A stretch of DNA of 64,000 nucleotides from Croceicoccus estronivorus (GTDB lineage: Bacteria; Pseudomonadota; Alphaproteobacteria; Sphingomonadales; Sphingomonadaceae): positions 62,001 through 126,000 of the forward strand of contig NZ_JRQQ01000006.1 in NCBI RefSeq assembly GCF_001625325.1, in the 5' to 3' direction. The position numbers were made by a program, and so were the translations under genes. Numbering within the stretch: the first letter of the stretch is position 1; the number at the start of each line of letters is the position of its first letter. This document shows, in pieces, positions 9,027-18,581 of the stretch. The notes beneath the pieces are model-generated. The model saw nothing but the letters and a program-made list of their open reading frames with translations. It made no database searches and was not told the DNA's origin.

Positions 9027-10178
9027 ATGCCTGAAGCTTATATCATCGACGCCGTACGTACGCCTTTGGGGCGCAAGAAGGGCTCGCTCTCCACAATGCA
9101 CCCTGCCGATCTGGGCGCCGTACCGCTTCGGGCGATCATCGAACGGACTGGAATCGACCCGGAGCAGGTCGACGACGTAATCTTCGGCGTGCTCGAGGCC
9201 ATCGGCCCGAACGCAGGCAACCTTGCGCGTACCTGCTGGCTCGCAGCCGGTCTGCCCGAGGCGATCCCTGCTGTCGCCATCGACCGGCAGTGCGGATCGG
9301 GGCAGCAGGCCGTCCACTTCGCCGCATTTGGCGTCATGAGCGGTCAGCAAGATCTCGTCATTGCAGGCGGGGTGCAACAGATGAATGCCATCCCGATTCT
9401 GGCATCGATGGCCGCAGGGAACGCATTCGGCTTCGACGATCCCTTTTCCGGATCGACGGGCTTCACAACGCGATATGGAGACGAGGAAGTGAACCAGTAT
9501 CGTTCTGCGGAGCTTATCGCGGAACGCTGGAATATCACGCGGGAAGAAATGGAACAGTTCGCACTGACCTCTCACCAGCGCGCCGATACGGCCATCCGTG
9601 AAGGCCGGTTCAAGAGTCAGATCACGCCAGTCGGTGATTTTACCCAGGATGAAACGGTACGACCGGATACCACCCTGGAAAAAATGGCCAGCCTCAAGAC
9701 TCTGCGCGAAGGGGGCCGCATTCATGCCGGCATCGCGAGCCAGAATGCGGACGCTTCTGCAGCAATGCTGATAGCGTCCGAAAAAGCCGTGCGCGAACAT
9801 GGTCTGAAACCCCGGGCGCGCATTCACTATATGACCGTGCGTGGTGACGATCCGGTATGGATGCTGACCGCACCGATTCCGGCAACACGCTATGCATTCG
9901 AAAAATCCGGCCTGACGGTGGACGACATCGACCTGTTCGAATGCAATGAAGCCTTCGCGAGTGTCCCCATGGCATGGATGCAGGAACTTGGCATCCCTCA
10001 CGAAAAGACCAACGTAAATGGTGGTGCAATCGCTCTCGGGCACCCGCTGGGGGCGACAGGCGTCCGGCTGATGACGACAATGCTGGCCGAACTGGAACGC
10101 ACAGGCGGGAAATATGGCCTGCAGACCATGTGCGAAGGCGGCGGCCTTGCCAATGTGACGATCATCGAGCGGCTGTGA
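9027..10178 (+). CDS. Acetyl-CoA acetyltransferase (thiolase)
   Basis: 383 residues; GGAAGGAGGAG precedes the ATG. Catalytic Cys89 is in AIDRQCGSGQQAV, His339 in AIALGHPLGATG and the second Cys369 in MCEGGGLANV, the full set for a thiolase that cleaves a 3-ketoacyl-CoA with free CoA. The length is normal. It is the first gene of a rightward operon with MaoC hydratase, ferredoxin and SDR, divergent from the Rieske oxygenase, consistent with a beta-oxidation cycle on a side chain or opened ring. Confidence 0.95.
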   Translation: MPEAYIIDAVRTPLGRKKGSLSTMHPADLGAVPLRAIIERTGIDPEQVDDVIFGVLEAIGPNAGNLARTCWLAAGLPEAIPAVAIDRQCGSGQQAVHFAAFGVMSGQQDLVIAGGVQQMNAIPILASMAAGNAFGFDDPFSGSTGFTTRYGDEEVNQYRSAELIAERWNITREEMEQFALTSHQRADTAIREGRFKSQITPVGDFTQDETVRPDTTLEKMASLKTLREGGRIHAGIASQNADASAAMLIASEKAVREHGLKPRARIHYMTVRGDDPVWMLTAPIPATRYAFEKSGLTVDDIDLFECNEAFASVPMAWMQELGIPHEKTNVNGGAIALGHPLGATGVRLMTTMLAELERTGGKYGLQTMCEGGGLANVTIIERL

Positions 10179-10645
10179 TGGACAATCCCACTGTTTTCGA
10201 GACACCGAATGCGCTGCTCGGGCAGGAAGGAACCGATCTTGGCGTAACTGAATGGTTCACGATCGGACAGGATCGGATCGACACCTTCGCCGAGGCGACC
10301 GAAGACCGGCAGTGGATTCATGTCGATGCCGAGCGCGCGGCATCGAGCGTCTTTGGCGGGACCATTGCCCACGGTTTCCTGACACTTGGCCTGTTCGCCT
10401 ACTTTATCCCGCAGCTGATCACGGTGAACGGGGCCGCCATGGGGATCAATGCCGGAGTCGACAGGGTGCGCTTTCTCACACCTGTCCGCGCCGGGTCACG
10501 CGTGCGTGCGCGAGGCGAGATATTTTCCGTCGAGGAAAAGAAAGGCGCGGTCCAGCTGATCCTGCGTCTGACGATCGAAATCGAAGGGAGCGACAAACCC
10601 GCCTGCGTGGGAGACTCCCTCGCCCGTTACGTTGTCGCCAGCTAA
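10178..10645 (+). CDS. MaoC-like (R)-specific enoyl-CoA hydratase
   Basis: 155 residues with a hot-dog fold. The start codon shares one base with the thiolase stop (TGATG), so the two are translationally coupled. The hydratase-2 motif is present: Asp43 and His48 in ATEDRQWIHVD, followed by GGTIAHGFLTLGL. Such enzymes add water to a trans-2-enoyl-CoA giving the (R)-3-hydroxyacyl-CoA. The downstream SDR could oxidise this to the keto ester cleaved by the thiolase, so the operon encodes three steps of one beta-oxidation turn. Confidence 0.92.
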   Translation: MDNPTVFETPNALLGQEGTDLGVTEWFTIGQDRIDTFAEATEDRQWIHVDAERAASSVFGGTIAHGFLTLGLFAYFIPQLITVNGAAMGINAGVDRVRFLTPVRAGSRVRARGEIFSVEEKKGAVQLILRLTIEIEGSDKPACVGDSLARYVVAS

Positions 10646-10647
10646 TT

Positions 10648-10965
10648 ATGCCAAAGATAGAAGTACAGGATCGCGACGGCGGCGTGCACACGCTGGAAGC
10701 CCCAGATGGAACAATGCTGATGCGCCTGCTGCGTGAGGAAGGGCTCGGTGTGGCCGGTACATGCGGGGGCATGTCATCGTGTGGCAGCTGCCACATCTAC
10801 GTGCGAAGCAATCACCCGCTCCCCGCGCCCAGTGAGGACGAGGCCGACATGATCGAAGCCCTGGGCGACATCGTCGAAGTCCGTCCGAATTCCCGTCTTT
10901 CCTGCCAGATCGTCCTGGGGCCAGAGACAGCCGGCCTCTCCATCGAAATCGGCCCGCAATTCTAA
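10648..10965 (+). CDS. 2Fe-2S ferredoxin, adrenodoxin type
   Basis: 105 residues. Cluster ligands are Cys39, Cys45, Cys48 and Cys86 (GTCGGMSSCGSCHIYV and RLSCQIVLG), spaced C-x5-C-x2-C-x37-C as in adrenodoxin-type ferredoxins of Rieske oxygenases and P450 systems. It starts two bases after the MaoC stop. The probable role is electron transfer to the divergently encoded Rieske oxygenase at 7749-8753; a reductase must come from elsewhere in the genome. Confidence 0.93.
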   Translation: MPKIEVQDRDGGVHTLEAPDGTMLMRLLREEGLGVAGTCGGMSSCGSCHIYVRSNHPLPAPSEDEADMIEALGDIVEVRPNSRLSCQIVLGPETAGLSIEIGPQF

Positions 10966-10980
10966 AATAGGGGTGTACCC

Positions 10981-11886
10981 ATGGATTTTACCGATCAGGT
11001 CGTGATTGTCACGGGCGGCGGACGCGGTCTCGGACGTTCTCACGCACTCGCTTTTTCCCGCGCGGGGGCCCGCGTCGTCGTCGTCGATTTGCCCGGCGAA
11101 AGCGACGATCCAGCCGCCGATGTCGTCGGAGAGATTCACGCTACGGGCGGGCAGGCTCTGGTCAACCACGCCTCGGTTACCGATCGCCCTGCAATCGACG
11201 CGACAGTAGCGGATGTGTTGTCCCGCTGGGGACGGATCGACGCTCTGGTCAATAATGCGGGCATCCTGCGGGACAGGAGTTTTGCCAAGCTTGGCCAGCA
11301 GGATTTCAGCGATGTCATCGATGTCCATCTGACCGGGGCTTTCAACTGCACTCAGGCTGTGTGGGATCCGATGCGAGAGCGCAATTATGGCCGCATCGTC
11401 ATGACCGGCTCTGCTTCCGGCCTGTTCGGTAACTTCGGCCAGTCCAATTATGGCGCCGCAAAGATGGCACAAATAGGCCTGATGCAGACGCTGGGTATCG
11501 AAGGGGCAAAGGCGGATATCCGCGTCAACAGCCTCGTACCGTCGGCCGCCACCCGTATGACCGCTGATATCCTTTCCCCGGATATGCTCGACGCACTCTC
11601 GCCGGACCTCGTCTCACCTGCGGCGCTGTTCCTTGCATCGCGTGATGCACCAAACCGCTGTATGCTCATCGCCGGCGCAGGCAGTTTCGAAGTGGCAACC
11701 ATTTCCATGTCTCGCGGGATCCACCTGACAGGCGATCCGTCCACCATGGCTGACCAGATATCGGCGCGCTTTGACGAGATATGCGACCCGACCGATGCCT
11801 TCATGCCATCAAATGCCATGGAGCCGCCAGAGTATCAGCTCGGCAAGCGGGCAAGCGCACTGAATCTAGGTTCCGGATCGCGATAA
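10981..11886 (+). CDS. Short-chain dehydrogenase (3-hydroxyacyl-CoA dehydrogenase-like SDR)
   Basis: 301 residues. The nucleotide-binding motif TGGGRGLGRS is at residues 11-20, NNAG at 91-94, and the active site has Ser in TGSASG, Tyr157 and Lys161 in SNYGAAKM. The RGLGRSHALAFSRAGARVVV opening and FGNFGQSNYGAAKMA block resemble the dehydrogenase domain of peroxisomal multifunctional enzyme 2. Oxidation of an (R)-3-hydroxyacyl-CoA made by the MaoC hydratase fits. It is the last gene of the thiolase operon, and its end overlaps the convergent TetR gene by 21 bases. Confidence 0.9.
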   Translation: MDFTDQVVIVTGGGRGLGRSHALAFSRAGARVVVVDLPGESDDPAADVVGEIHATGGQALVNHASVTDRPAIDATVADVLSRWGRIDALVNNAGILRDRSFAKLGQQDFSDVIDVHLTGAFNCTQAVWDPMRERNYGRIVMTGSASGLFGNFGQSNYGAAKMAQIGLMQTLGIEGAKADIRVNSLVPSAATRMTADILSPDMLDALSPDLVSPAALFLASRDAPNRCMLIAGAGSFEVATISMSRGIHLTGDPSTMADQISARFDEICDPTDAFMPSNAMEPPEYQLGKRASALNLGSGSR

Positions 11887-12528
11887 TCTGCCACGCTTTT
11901 TTGCAGTCTCGTCAACCAGCGGACGCAGCATTTCTTTCGCCAGATCGCCCAGCCCCTTCGTGTAAAGGTCTCGTTGCTCGGAAAGCAGCTCCAAGCCTTC
12001 CTCATCAATGCCGTCCAGGGCCTCGTTACCCCAATCCGTCTGGGTATTGTTCACCCGCCGGATACATACAGCGGCACCGACCGCGATATATCCAGCGGCA
12101 CGAGACAGTTTCACCGCTTCGGCAGGTGCAAACCCCCGCTTCACCAATGCCAGCATGAGGCGACCTGAAATTCTGGCCTCAGCCTCAAGACCGAACCCGC
12201 TGAAAACAAATTGCTCCAGCACTCCCGGATTGTCGACCATCAGGGTTTGCAGCGAACCGGCATAATCGAAGAGATAGTCTTCCCAGCCCTGTCCGCGATC
12301 AACTGCCAACGGCAGTGTCTCAACGCGCCGCGCGACCGCAAGCTGGACCAGCTCGCTCCGGCCTTGGACATAATCATAGAGCGTAGCAATTCCGACACCG
12401 AGCGCCTCCGCCACACGCTTCATACTGAGATCTTCGGGGGCTATGCCAGCTGCCACATCGACAATGCGATCAAGGGTAAGCAGTCTCGGGCGCCCAGGCG
12501 AACGGCTTGACCTGGTTTCATGGGTCAT
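11866..12528 (-). CDS. TetR family transcriptional regulator
   Basis: 220 residues. The helix-turn-helix lies at about 22-65 (DRIVDVAAGIAPEDLSMKRV, then ALGVGIATLYDYVQGRSELV), preceded by the basic arm SRSPGRPR. The C-terminal domain is helical and not assignable. It converges on the SDR gene with overlapping ends and probably regulates one of the neighbouring acyl-CoA operons. Confidence 0.88.
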   Translation of the reverse strand: MTHETRSSRSPGRPRLLTLDRIVDVAAGIAPEDLSMKRVAEALGVGIATLYDYVQGRSELVQLAVARRVETLPLAVDRGQGWEDYLFDYAGSLQTLMVDNPGVLEQFVFSGFGLEAEARISGRLMLALVKRGFAPAEAVKLSRAAGYIAVGAAVCIRRVNNTQTDWGNEALDGIDEEGLELLSEQRDLYTKGLGDLAKEMLRPLVDETAKKRGRLSRSGT

Positions 12529-12579
12529 TGGCGCGCTTTTTCAATCAACTGAACTGGATCGGGCCGTCATCGGGCCAAG

Positions 12580-12611
12580 CTTGCCCCCACCCATTGGCAG
12601 GCGGGGGCAAG
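12580..12611 (-). terminator. Hairpin after the amidohydrolase-2 gene
   Basis: CTTGCCCCC and GGGGGCAAG form a 9-base-pair stem with a 14-base loop, just downstream of the leftward stop at 12622. No T tract follows. It also lies upstream of the TetR gene, so it could serve as a boundary between the two units. Confidence 0.5.
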
Positions 12612-12621
12612 ACACCTTCTC

Positions 12622-13716
12622 TTACGCAAGAGCAAACATCTTGAGGCCGTTTTCGCAAGTGATCTTGCGGCGATCATCGTCAGAGACACCTGCGGCTGCG
12701 AATTGCTTTTCCATCAATTCGCGCGAGTTCGGCCATGACGTTGCCGGATGCGGGAAATCGGTGGACCAATACAAGCAATCCGGGCCAAAATATTCGTAAC
12801 AATATTTGAGGCCTAGCGGCTCGTACATGAACGTGGCGCCCATCTGCCGTTTGAAATATTCGCTGGGGAGCATTTTCAGAGCGGGGAACTTGTAATGTCC
12901 CTGCAGGATGCGCCCGTCCAGAATTGTGTCGAACAGGAACGGCAACCAACCAAGACCCGGCTCAACAAACAACACCTTGAGCTTCGGGAAACGTTCAAGA
13001 GTGCCCGACAAGATCCAGAAGCAGAGCGTTTCCGCAAGCTGGAAGCCCGGCAAACCAAGGGCAACGCCCTTCATCGGTGTTGGGTCCCGCTGTATCAACT
13101 CGTAGCTTTTGGCATTCTGATCGAGATGATTGAGTACCGTGATGCCGGTTTCAGACAGCACGCTCCACAGCGGATCATAGCGCGCATCGAAATAATCGGG
13201 CAGGCCAAGCTCCGTCGGGAACGGCGGCAACTGGACGCACCGCGCGCCGCGTTGGGCAACCCGCTCGACTTCCTTGACCGAACCTTCGATATCATGCGGC
13301 AGCAACTGATAGGCGCACATCAACCGTTCGGTATCGATTGAGGCAAAGTCAGCAATCGCATCATTGAAGCCTGACAGCATAGCCTGCCAGTCATCGCCCA
13401 TGATGTCGGGGCTACACATTTTAGCGCCGCCCACTTCGGGGAATATGACCTCTGCAAACACGCCATCGCGATCCATCGCTTTCAGCTTGGCATCCGGGGC
13501 ATAGTGGCCCGGATCGTTCCAGGCGATTGGATCCATGAGATCGTTGATGTCGGGAATGAAGCCCCCGCGGCGATCCAGTTCACGCTGCTCATGCAGTTTA
13601 CGGCCTTCGACCCAGCGCTCACGCAAACGCTCGGGCAGACGCTCGGTGACCCATTCATCGGTATAGTACACATGAGAATCAACCGAGATCAGTTTTTCGG
13701 CTGCGTTAGTTGCCAT
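12622..13716 (-). CDS. Amidohydrolase family 2 (ACMSD-like TIM-barrel hydrolase/decarboxylase)
   Basis: 364 residues; the ATG at 13714-13716 follows GGAGAGG. Family features are ISVDSHVYYTDEW near the N-terminus (reduced metal motif), a central LNHLDQ, LFVEPGLGWLPFLFDTILDG and the terminal STDFPHPATSWP with the metal-type Asp. Relatives decarboxylate or hydrolyse ring-cleavage products, commonly in aromatic or steroid degradation. It is divergent from the enoyl-CoA hydratase at 13896. Substrate unknown. Confidence 0.88.
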   Translation of the reverse strand: MATNAAEKLISVDSHVYYTDEWVTERLPERLRERWVEGRKLHEQRELDRRGGFIPDINDLMDPIAWNDPGHYAPDAKLKAMDRDGVFAEVIFPEVGGAKMCSPDIMGDDWQAMLSGFNDAIADFASIDTERLMCAYQLLPHDIEGSVKEVERVAQRGARCVQLPPFPTELGLPDYFDARYDPLWSVLSETGITVLNHLDQNAKSYELIQRDPTPMKGVALGLPGFQLAETLCFWILSGTLERFPKLKVLFVEPGLGWLPFLFDTILDGRILQGHYKFPALKMLPSEYFKRQMGATFMYEPLGLKYCYEYFGPDCLYWSTDFPHPATSWPNSRELMEKQFAAAGVSDDDRRKITCENGLKMFALA

Positions 13717-13895
13717 AATATCCTCTCCAAGACGCAGTACGTATTGCACTCTTCTTGTAATACTTACGAAGATCTCATCTCTGACGACATGGCAGAAGGT
13801 GACTGGGCTCGGGTAAAATTCTACACGCGCCATTCTGCTTTGATCTTCGCTCCACAACGCACGATCCTGGGAGCGGAAGATCAAGGAGATACGAT

Positions 13896-14741
13896 TTGGA
13901 AACTCATACAATCAGTTGCGCGGTCGATACGCATGTATTGACTATCACGCTCGATCGGCAGGAACGCCTGAACGCATATAACGCCGAAATGTTCGCCGAA
14001 CTGACGGCCGCGTTCGATATGGCAGATGCCGACCCAGACATTCGCGCAGTGATTGTCACCGGCGCCGGAAGGGCATTCTGTGCAGGGGCAGACATGGTCG
14101 AGGGAGGAACCGCCACTTTCGACTTCTGCGACCCGGACGACAAGGAAAAGGAACTTGCCTGGCGGGATGATGCCGGGCGTCTGTCCCTGCGTATTTATCG
14201 TTCATTGAAACCTGTCATTGCGGCAATCAACGGACCGGCGATCGGGGTCGGCATTACAATGACGTTGCCGATGGATATTCGCCTGATTGCAGACAACGCA
14301 CGTATCTGTTTCCCGTTTGCGCAGCGTGGCATCGTACCGGAAGCCGCATCGAGCTGGTTCCTGCCCCGCATCGTCGGCATATCGACCGCAATCGAATGGT
14401 GCGCCACGGGCCGAATGCTCTCCGCGCAAAGCGCCCACTCAGCCGGACTGGTTCGTTCGATTCATTCCACTGACGAGCTTCTGCCGGCTGCCCGAGACCT
14501 TGCCGGCGAAATCGCGGCCAGTTCCCCTGCTTGCGTCACGCTTTCACGCAGGATGCTGTGGGATGGCCTGACAACTCCTGAGCCCGAGATGGCCCATGCG
14601 CTGGAAAGCCGGACCATCTATCATCTTGGCCAAGCGCCCGACGCAGCAGAAGGCGTGACAAGCTTCTTCGAAAAACGTCCGCCCGTCTTCTCAAGCCAGG
14701 TCCCGAAGGACCTGCCACCCTTCTGGCAAGAACTCCTGTAA
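13896..14741 (+). CDS. Enoyl-CoA hydratase/isomerase (crotonase family), TTG start
   Basis: 281 residues. Translation appears to start at TTG 13896, because AAGGAG lies 7-8 bases upstream and the frame gives a normal crotonase N-terminus (VLTITLDRQERLNAYNAEM). The oxyanion-hole block GRAFCAGADM and the catalytic-Glu block GIVPEAASSWFLPRIVG are intact. It should hydrate or isomerise an enoyl-CoA. It stands alone rightward, between an amidohydrolase and a receptor that both read leftward. Confidence 0.92.
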   Translation: METHTISCAVDTHVLTITLDRQERLNAYNAEMFAELTAAFDMADADPDIRAVIVTGAGRAFCAGADMVEGGTATFDFCDPDDKEKELAWRDDAGRLSLRIYRSLKPVIAAINGPAIGVGITMTLPMDIRLIADNARICFPFAQRGIVPEAASSWFLPRIVGISTAIEWCATGRMLSAQSAHSAGLVRSIHSTDELLPAARDLAGEIAASSPACVTLSRRMLWDGLTTPEPEMAHALESRTIYHLGQAPDAAEGVTSFFEKRPPVFSSQVPKDLPPFWQELL

Positions 14742-14768
14742 TCACCGCCAGATTTTCACATCAAAAAA

Positions 14769-14798
14769 GGGAGGCAGGCGATGCGAAGCCTGCCCCCC
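14769..14798 (-). terminator. Rho-independent terminator of the receptor at 14824-17280
   Basis: On the minus strand a GC-rich stem (GGGGGGCAGGC and GCCTGCCTCCC, one mismatch) with an 8-base loop is followed by TTTTTT. This is a textbook intrinsic terminator 26 bases past the receptor stop. Confidence 0.85.
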
Positions 14799-14823
14799 AA
14801 TGGGAGATTGAGTTGGCTGGAGC

Positions 14824-17280
14824 TTATCGGTTCGCTGAAGTTCCGAACCGATAACGAAGCTGGGCACCGATCATCCGCGGCTCACCCCATGTATCCGCGA
14901 CCAGACCCAACGAGCTAAATGTCGTCAAACGGCCCTGGACATAGTTCTTGTTGGTGACATTCGTTGCGAAGATGGACGCATCGAAAGAGGAACCTGCGAT
15001 CCCGTTCCAATCAAGGCGGAGGTCCAAAGTGCCGAAGCCCGGCAGACGATTGTATGGCTCCAGCGGAAGGGGGCTGCCCCACATCCCGCTTTGATGAGAG
15101 TATGACAGGCTGGGTATGATCTTCCCGAGGCTTTCAGCCACCGGCAGTTCATATCTCATGGAGATATTGAACTTGTGCTTGGGCACATAGCCAAAAACCG
15201 TCGAGGAATCCTTCAGTTTCGCATCGGTGTAGCTGTAGAAGCCGGAAATGGACAAGCCAGGGGTCGGGACCAGAGTTGCTTCCAGCTCCGCGCCCTTGAT
15301 GTCGGCACTGCCACCGTTGATAAGAACCGTCAGGGCCTGGCCATTTATTGCGGTGCCAAAGCTCTGAATGATGTCGTTGTACCAGCTGCGATAGAGCGAG
15401 ATGTTGGTGCGTAATTCGGCATCACCACCGAGATACCAGTCAGCTTTCGTACCGAATTCCAGATCCGTAACTTTTTCAGGCCCATATGTGAGATATTCGG
15501 CAGATGGGACTGCGAAGTTGAACCCTCCTGGCTTGTAGCCCCGGCGCGATGCCAGATAGATCAATACGTTGTCGGATGCCTGATAGTCGAAAGACAGCGT
15601 CCAAGTAGGCTGCTTGAACTTGGCCGAGCGGTCGACGCGGCAGGTGGCATCGTCGAACGGCGTACCATTGCCCGGCGCTCCGCCCTGGCTGCATAGCCCT
15701 GAAACGGCGTTGAACTGCTGCGCCGTGCCCGACCGCTTGTCCCAAGTGTATCGGCCGCCGGCAGTGAACTTCAATCCTTCGACGAAAGAGTCGAGATTTA
15801 CCGTTGCCTGCGCGAACAAGGCGTAAGTATGGCCCCGCGCCCGCGGACGCACCAGATTTACGCCACCGATTGTTGCGGATCGCGTCTGGGAAAAACCAGC
15901 CGGACTGTTCCATTCGGCAAACGCACCAAGCACATAGTTCAGACCTGAAGTGCGCCCCTGGATCTGGAACTCATTGCTGATGTTCTCTTGCGAGAGAACC
16001 CGGCCATCGGCCTTGGTATTGGCGACCCCCAGAAAAGTCAGCGGCGTTCCGTCATAATCGAACGCGTAGCGCGTGTCCTGGCGATTGTATCCGAAGATGT
16101 TGCGCAATGTGATTCCGTCGGAAACATCCCAGTCGGTCAGGTTCGCGAAAATTTGCGTCCGCGCATGATAATTCTGCAGGAAACCCGTGAAGGTGCAACG
16201 TATGCCACAAGCCTGCTGCTGCGCCAGAACGGCTTCTAGCGTTGCATCCGAAAAGAAGCTGAAGCGTCCCGCGGCCTTGGCAGCAAGAATGGTATTGGTG
16301 AAATCGCTGGACAGACCCGCGGTCGACGGCCCACCCGCCAAAGTCAGCGGCAGGGGATTATTCAACCCGAACGCATCGATTGCCGACTGCGGGAGAACAC
16401 CCCGAAGATCGGCAGCGAACACCGCATCACGGTTAAATGCCCGCAGAACCGCGCCGTCACCATTCCGGTTCGTTTCGAAATAATTGTAGATGGTGGTATT
16501 GCGAAATTCCGGAACGGGCTCGAAGAGAACCGATATTCTCCCGCTCCAGTACTTTCGGTCATCCAGCTTCTGCGTACCGAGCGATGTGAACGTATTCGTC
16601 GCAGTATCGATCGCTTGCGCGTAGTTCTTCGTAAATCCGTCACGATGGTAAGCGGTACCGGCGACGCGCACTGCCAGCACATCCGGAACGATCGGTATGT
16701 TGAGCGCACCTTCGATCCCGTAGAGATCATGCGATCCCCCCTGAATCTGGAGATAGCCATCCAACTCATAGGTGGGCCGCCGTGTCTCGAACAGTACTGC
16801 ACCGCCAGTGGTATTACGCCCGAACAACGTACCCTGAGGCCCCTTAAGCACCTGTACGTTTTGCATGTCATAGTAACTGCCGACGCCTGACTGCCCCGGA
16901 ACCTCGTTAAAGTAGGTCTGAACCGAGTTCACCACCGTGCTGGCGACGGAAGCCCCCTGACTCGACCCCAGGCCACGCAACGAGAATGATTCACTGGTGC
17001 GGTTGATCGCCGTGGCGATGGTCAGCGATGGCACAATGCGCTGCAAATCGGAGGCGGTCTGAATATTCCGCTGACGGATTTCATCACTGCCCAGCGCAGT
17101 GATCGCAACAGGTACATCCTGCAGGCTTTCCTCGCGGCGGCGTGCCGTCACGACTATATCCTGAATAGCTGCGCCATCACGCACCGCCGTATCGGTTGTC
17201 TCCTGCGCAATAACAGGTGTTGCACTCATGAACGGCAAAATCGAGGCAGCCAACAGCAATACACGCCGATGTGTTTTCAT
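14824..17280 (-). CDS. TonB-dependent receptor
   Basis: 818 residues from the ATG at 17278-17280, behind GGGGAGGG; an ATG 18 bases upstream precedes the ribosome site and is less likely. The signal peptide ends in PVIAQ. The plug has IQDIVVTARRREESLQDVP, then VQVLKGPQGTLFGRNTTGG, and the barrel runs to a C-terminal LRYRFGTSANR. The sequence is clearly different from the other three receptors of the window, suggesting a different ligand. It flanks the aldolase/double CoA-transferase operon and has its own terminator. Confidence 0.94.
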   Translation of the reverse strand: MKTHRRVLLLAASILPFMSATPVIAQETTDTAVRDGAAIQDIVVTARRREESLQDVPVAITALGSDEIRQRNIQTASDLQRIVPSLTIATAINRTSESFSLRGLGSSQGASVASTVVNSVQTYFNEVPGQSGVGSYYDMQNVQVLKGPQGTLFGRNTTGGAVLFETRRPTYELDGYLQIQGGSHDLYGIEGALNIPIVPDVLAVRVAGTAYHRDGFTKNYAQAIDTATNTFTSLGTQKLDDRKYWSGRISVLFEPVPEFRNTTIYNYFETNRNGDGAVLRAFNRDAVFAADLRGVLPQSAIDAFGLNNPLPLTLAGGPSTAGLSSDFTNTILAAKAAGRFSFFSDATLEAVLAQQQACGIRCTFTGFLQNYHARTQIFANLTDWDVSDGITLRNIFGYNRQDTRYAFDYDGTPLTFLGVANTKADGRVLSQENISNEFQIQGRTSGLNYVLGAFAEWNSPAGFSQTRSATIGGVNLVRPRARGHTYALFAQATVNLDSFVEGLKFTAGGRYTWDKRSGTAQQFNAVSGLCSQGGAPGNGTPFDDATCRVDRSAKFKQPTWTLSFDYQASDNVLIYLASRRGYKPGGFNFAVPSAEYLTYGPEKVTDLEFGTKADWYLGGDAELRTNISLYRSWYNDIIQSFGTAINGQALTVLINGGSADIKGAELEATLVPTPGLSISGFYSYTDAKLKDSSTVFGYVPKHKFNISMRYELPVAESLGKIIPSLSYSHQSGMWGSPLPLEPYNRLPGFGTLDLRLDWNGIAGSSFDASIFATNVTNKNYVQGRLTTFSSLGLVADTWGEPRMIGAQLRYRFGTSANR

Positions 17281-17429
17281 TTCCCTCCCCTTTCTCATTC
17301 GCAGTATTTCTTTGTGGTGATTTTTCGCGATGCGAATACAATTTAGGTTACACGGCCAGGCCGGTTTGTCGCCGGATCGAAATACGACATCGTAGGAACA
17401 AAAAGGTCGATTTACCCTGAGAGTGATAT

Positions 17430-18581
17430 TTACAGGGGGCCGAGAATCATCCCGCTTCTGCTGGCGGAAACCAGCACATGCTTTGCATCCTTGATCTGGT
17501 TGGCCGCAGTTCCGCGTACCTGGCGGACGCCTTCCAGAATGTTGTTCATTCCGTGGATGTAGCCTTCTCCGAGAAGACCCCCGTTGGTGTTCACCGGCAA
17601 GGAGCCCGACAGGCCGATGTGGCCGTCCTTGATGAAATCCTTGGCTTCTCCTCGTTTACAGAAGCCATGCCCTTCGAGCGTCAGGAACACCACCGGGGAG
17701 AAATTCTCATAAATCATGGCGACGTCGATATCGTTCTGCGTCAGCCCGCTGTCTGCCCACAGCCGTTCTGTCATCGTCCGGGTTTCCTCGAACTCCGAGA
17801 GATCCTCGCGGTAATAGTCGAACATGATCAGGCCGCCCTTGCGATGCGACTGGGTGGCGGCAGCAACCCGGACACCGGGCTGGGCAAGGTCACGCGCACG
17901 GTCCGCGCTCGTAACGACCATTGCGACCCCACCATCGGATTCCTGGCAGCAGTCCAGCAAACGCAGCACCGGCTCGACGATCCACCGGCTTGTCTGGTGA
18001 TCTTCCAGAGTAATCGGCTTGCCATAATACCAGGCTGCCGGATTGGTAGCGGCATGTGCCCGCGCGGTAACGACGTAACGCCCGAGATCCTCGTTGGTCA
18101 CACCATATTTGAGCAGGTACCTTTGATACCACAGCGAATAGATTTTCGCAGGTGTATCCAGACCATAACTGAAGTGAAAATCCGGGCCTGCTGCCGTCGA
18201 TGTGTATCCGTTCGGATCGGGTTGGCCGAAACGACGGCCCGAACGCTCGTTGAATGCCCGGTACACCAGCACCGCCTTCGCAGCGCCGCTAGCCACCGCC
18301 GCTGCTGCAAGCTGGATTGTAGCCGCCGACGCACCACCCCCGAATGGACCACGTGCGGTCCAGTTCAGCTCGGTCATGCCCAGAGTACGCATCAGATCCA
18401 GCTCGTCGTTGCTGTCGAGCGTAAACGTCACCATGCCGTCGATGTCGTCAGGCGTAAGTCCTGCATCCTGAATGGCCGCCAAGCTTGCCTCGGCAGCGAG
18501 TTGCAATTCGCTGCGCCCGGAATTCTTGGAGAATTCAGTCTGCCCAATGCCGACAATGGCAGTATCGCTGATCTTGCTCAT
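17430..18581 (-). CDS. Ltp2-like thiolase-fold aldolase (lipid-transfer protein family)
   Basis: 383 residues. Thiolase fold, but the position of the nucleophilic Cys is occupied by FGGGASAATIQLA, so it is not a normal thiolase. VNTNGGLLGEGYIHGMNNI near the C-terminus matches Ltp2-type proteins, which with a DUF35 partner carry out retro-aldol cleavage of branched side-chain hydroxyacyl-CoAs in steroid catabolism. The DUF35 gene lies immediately upstream with a 4-base overlap, the usual arrangement. The retro-aldolase role is inferred from family and pairing. Confidence 0.88.
   Translation of the reverse strand: MSKISDTAIVGIGQTEFSKNSGRSELQLAAEASLAAIQDAGLTPDDIDGMVTFTLDSNDELDLMRTLGMTELNWTARGPFGGGASAATIQLAAAAVASGAAKAVLVYRAFNERSGRRFGQPDPNGYTSTAAGPDFHFSYGLDTPAKIYSLWYQRYLLKYGVTNEDLGRYVVTARAHAATNPAAWYYGKPITLEDHQTSRWIVEPVLRLLDCCQESDGGVAMVVTSADRARDLAQPGVRVAAATQSHRKGGLIMFDYYREDLSEFEETRTMTERLWADSGLTQNDIDVAMIYENFSPVVFLTLEGHGFCKRGEAKDFIKDGHIGLSGSLPVNTNGGLLGEGYIHGMNNILEGVRQVRGTAANQIKDAKHVLVSASRSGMILGPL

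Noticed and set aside
7749-10205. An 818-codon open frame that would extend the Rieske gene far upstream
   Set aside because: The upstream part is the reverse strand of the thiolase gene and shows no protein family. The Rieske domain starts normally at ATG 8751-8753 behind a ribosome site.
17430-18581. Calling this gene an ordinary thiolase
   Set aside because: The nucleophilic Cys position is FGGGASAATI, and the DUF35 partner gene points to the Ltp2 aldolase type.
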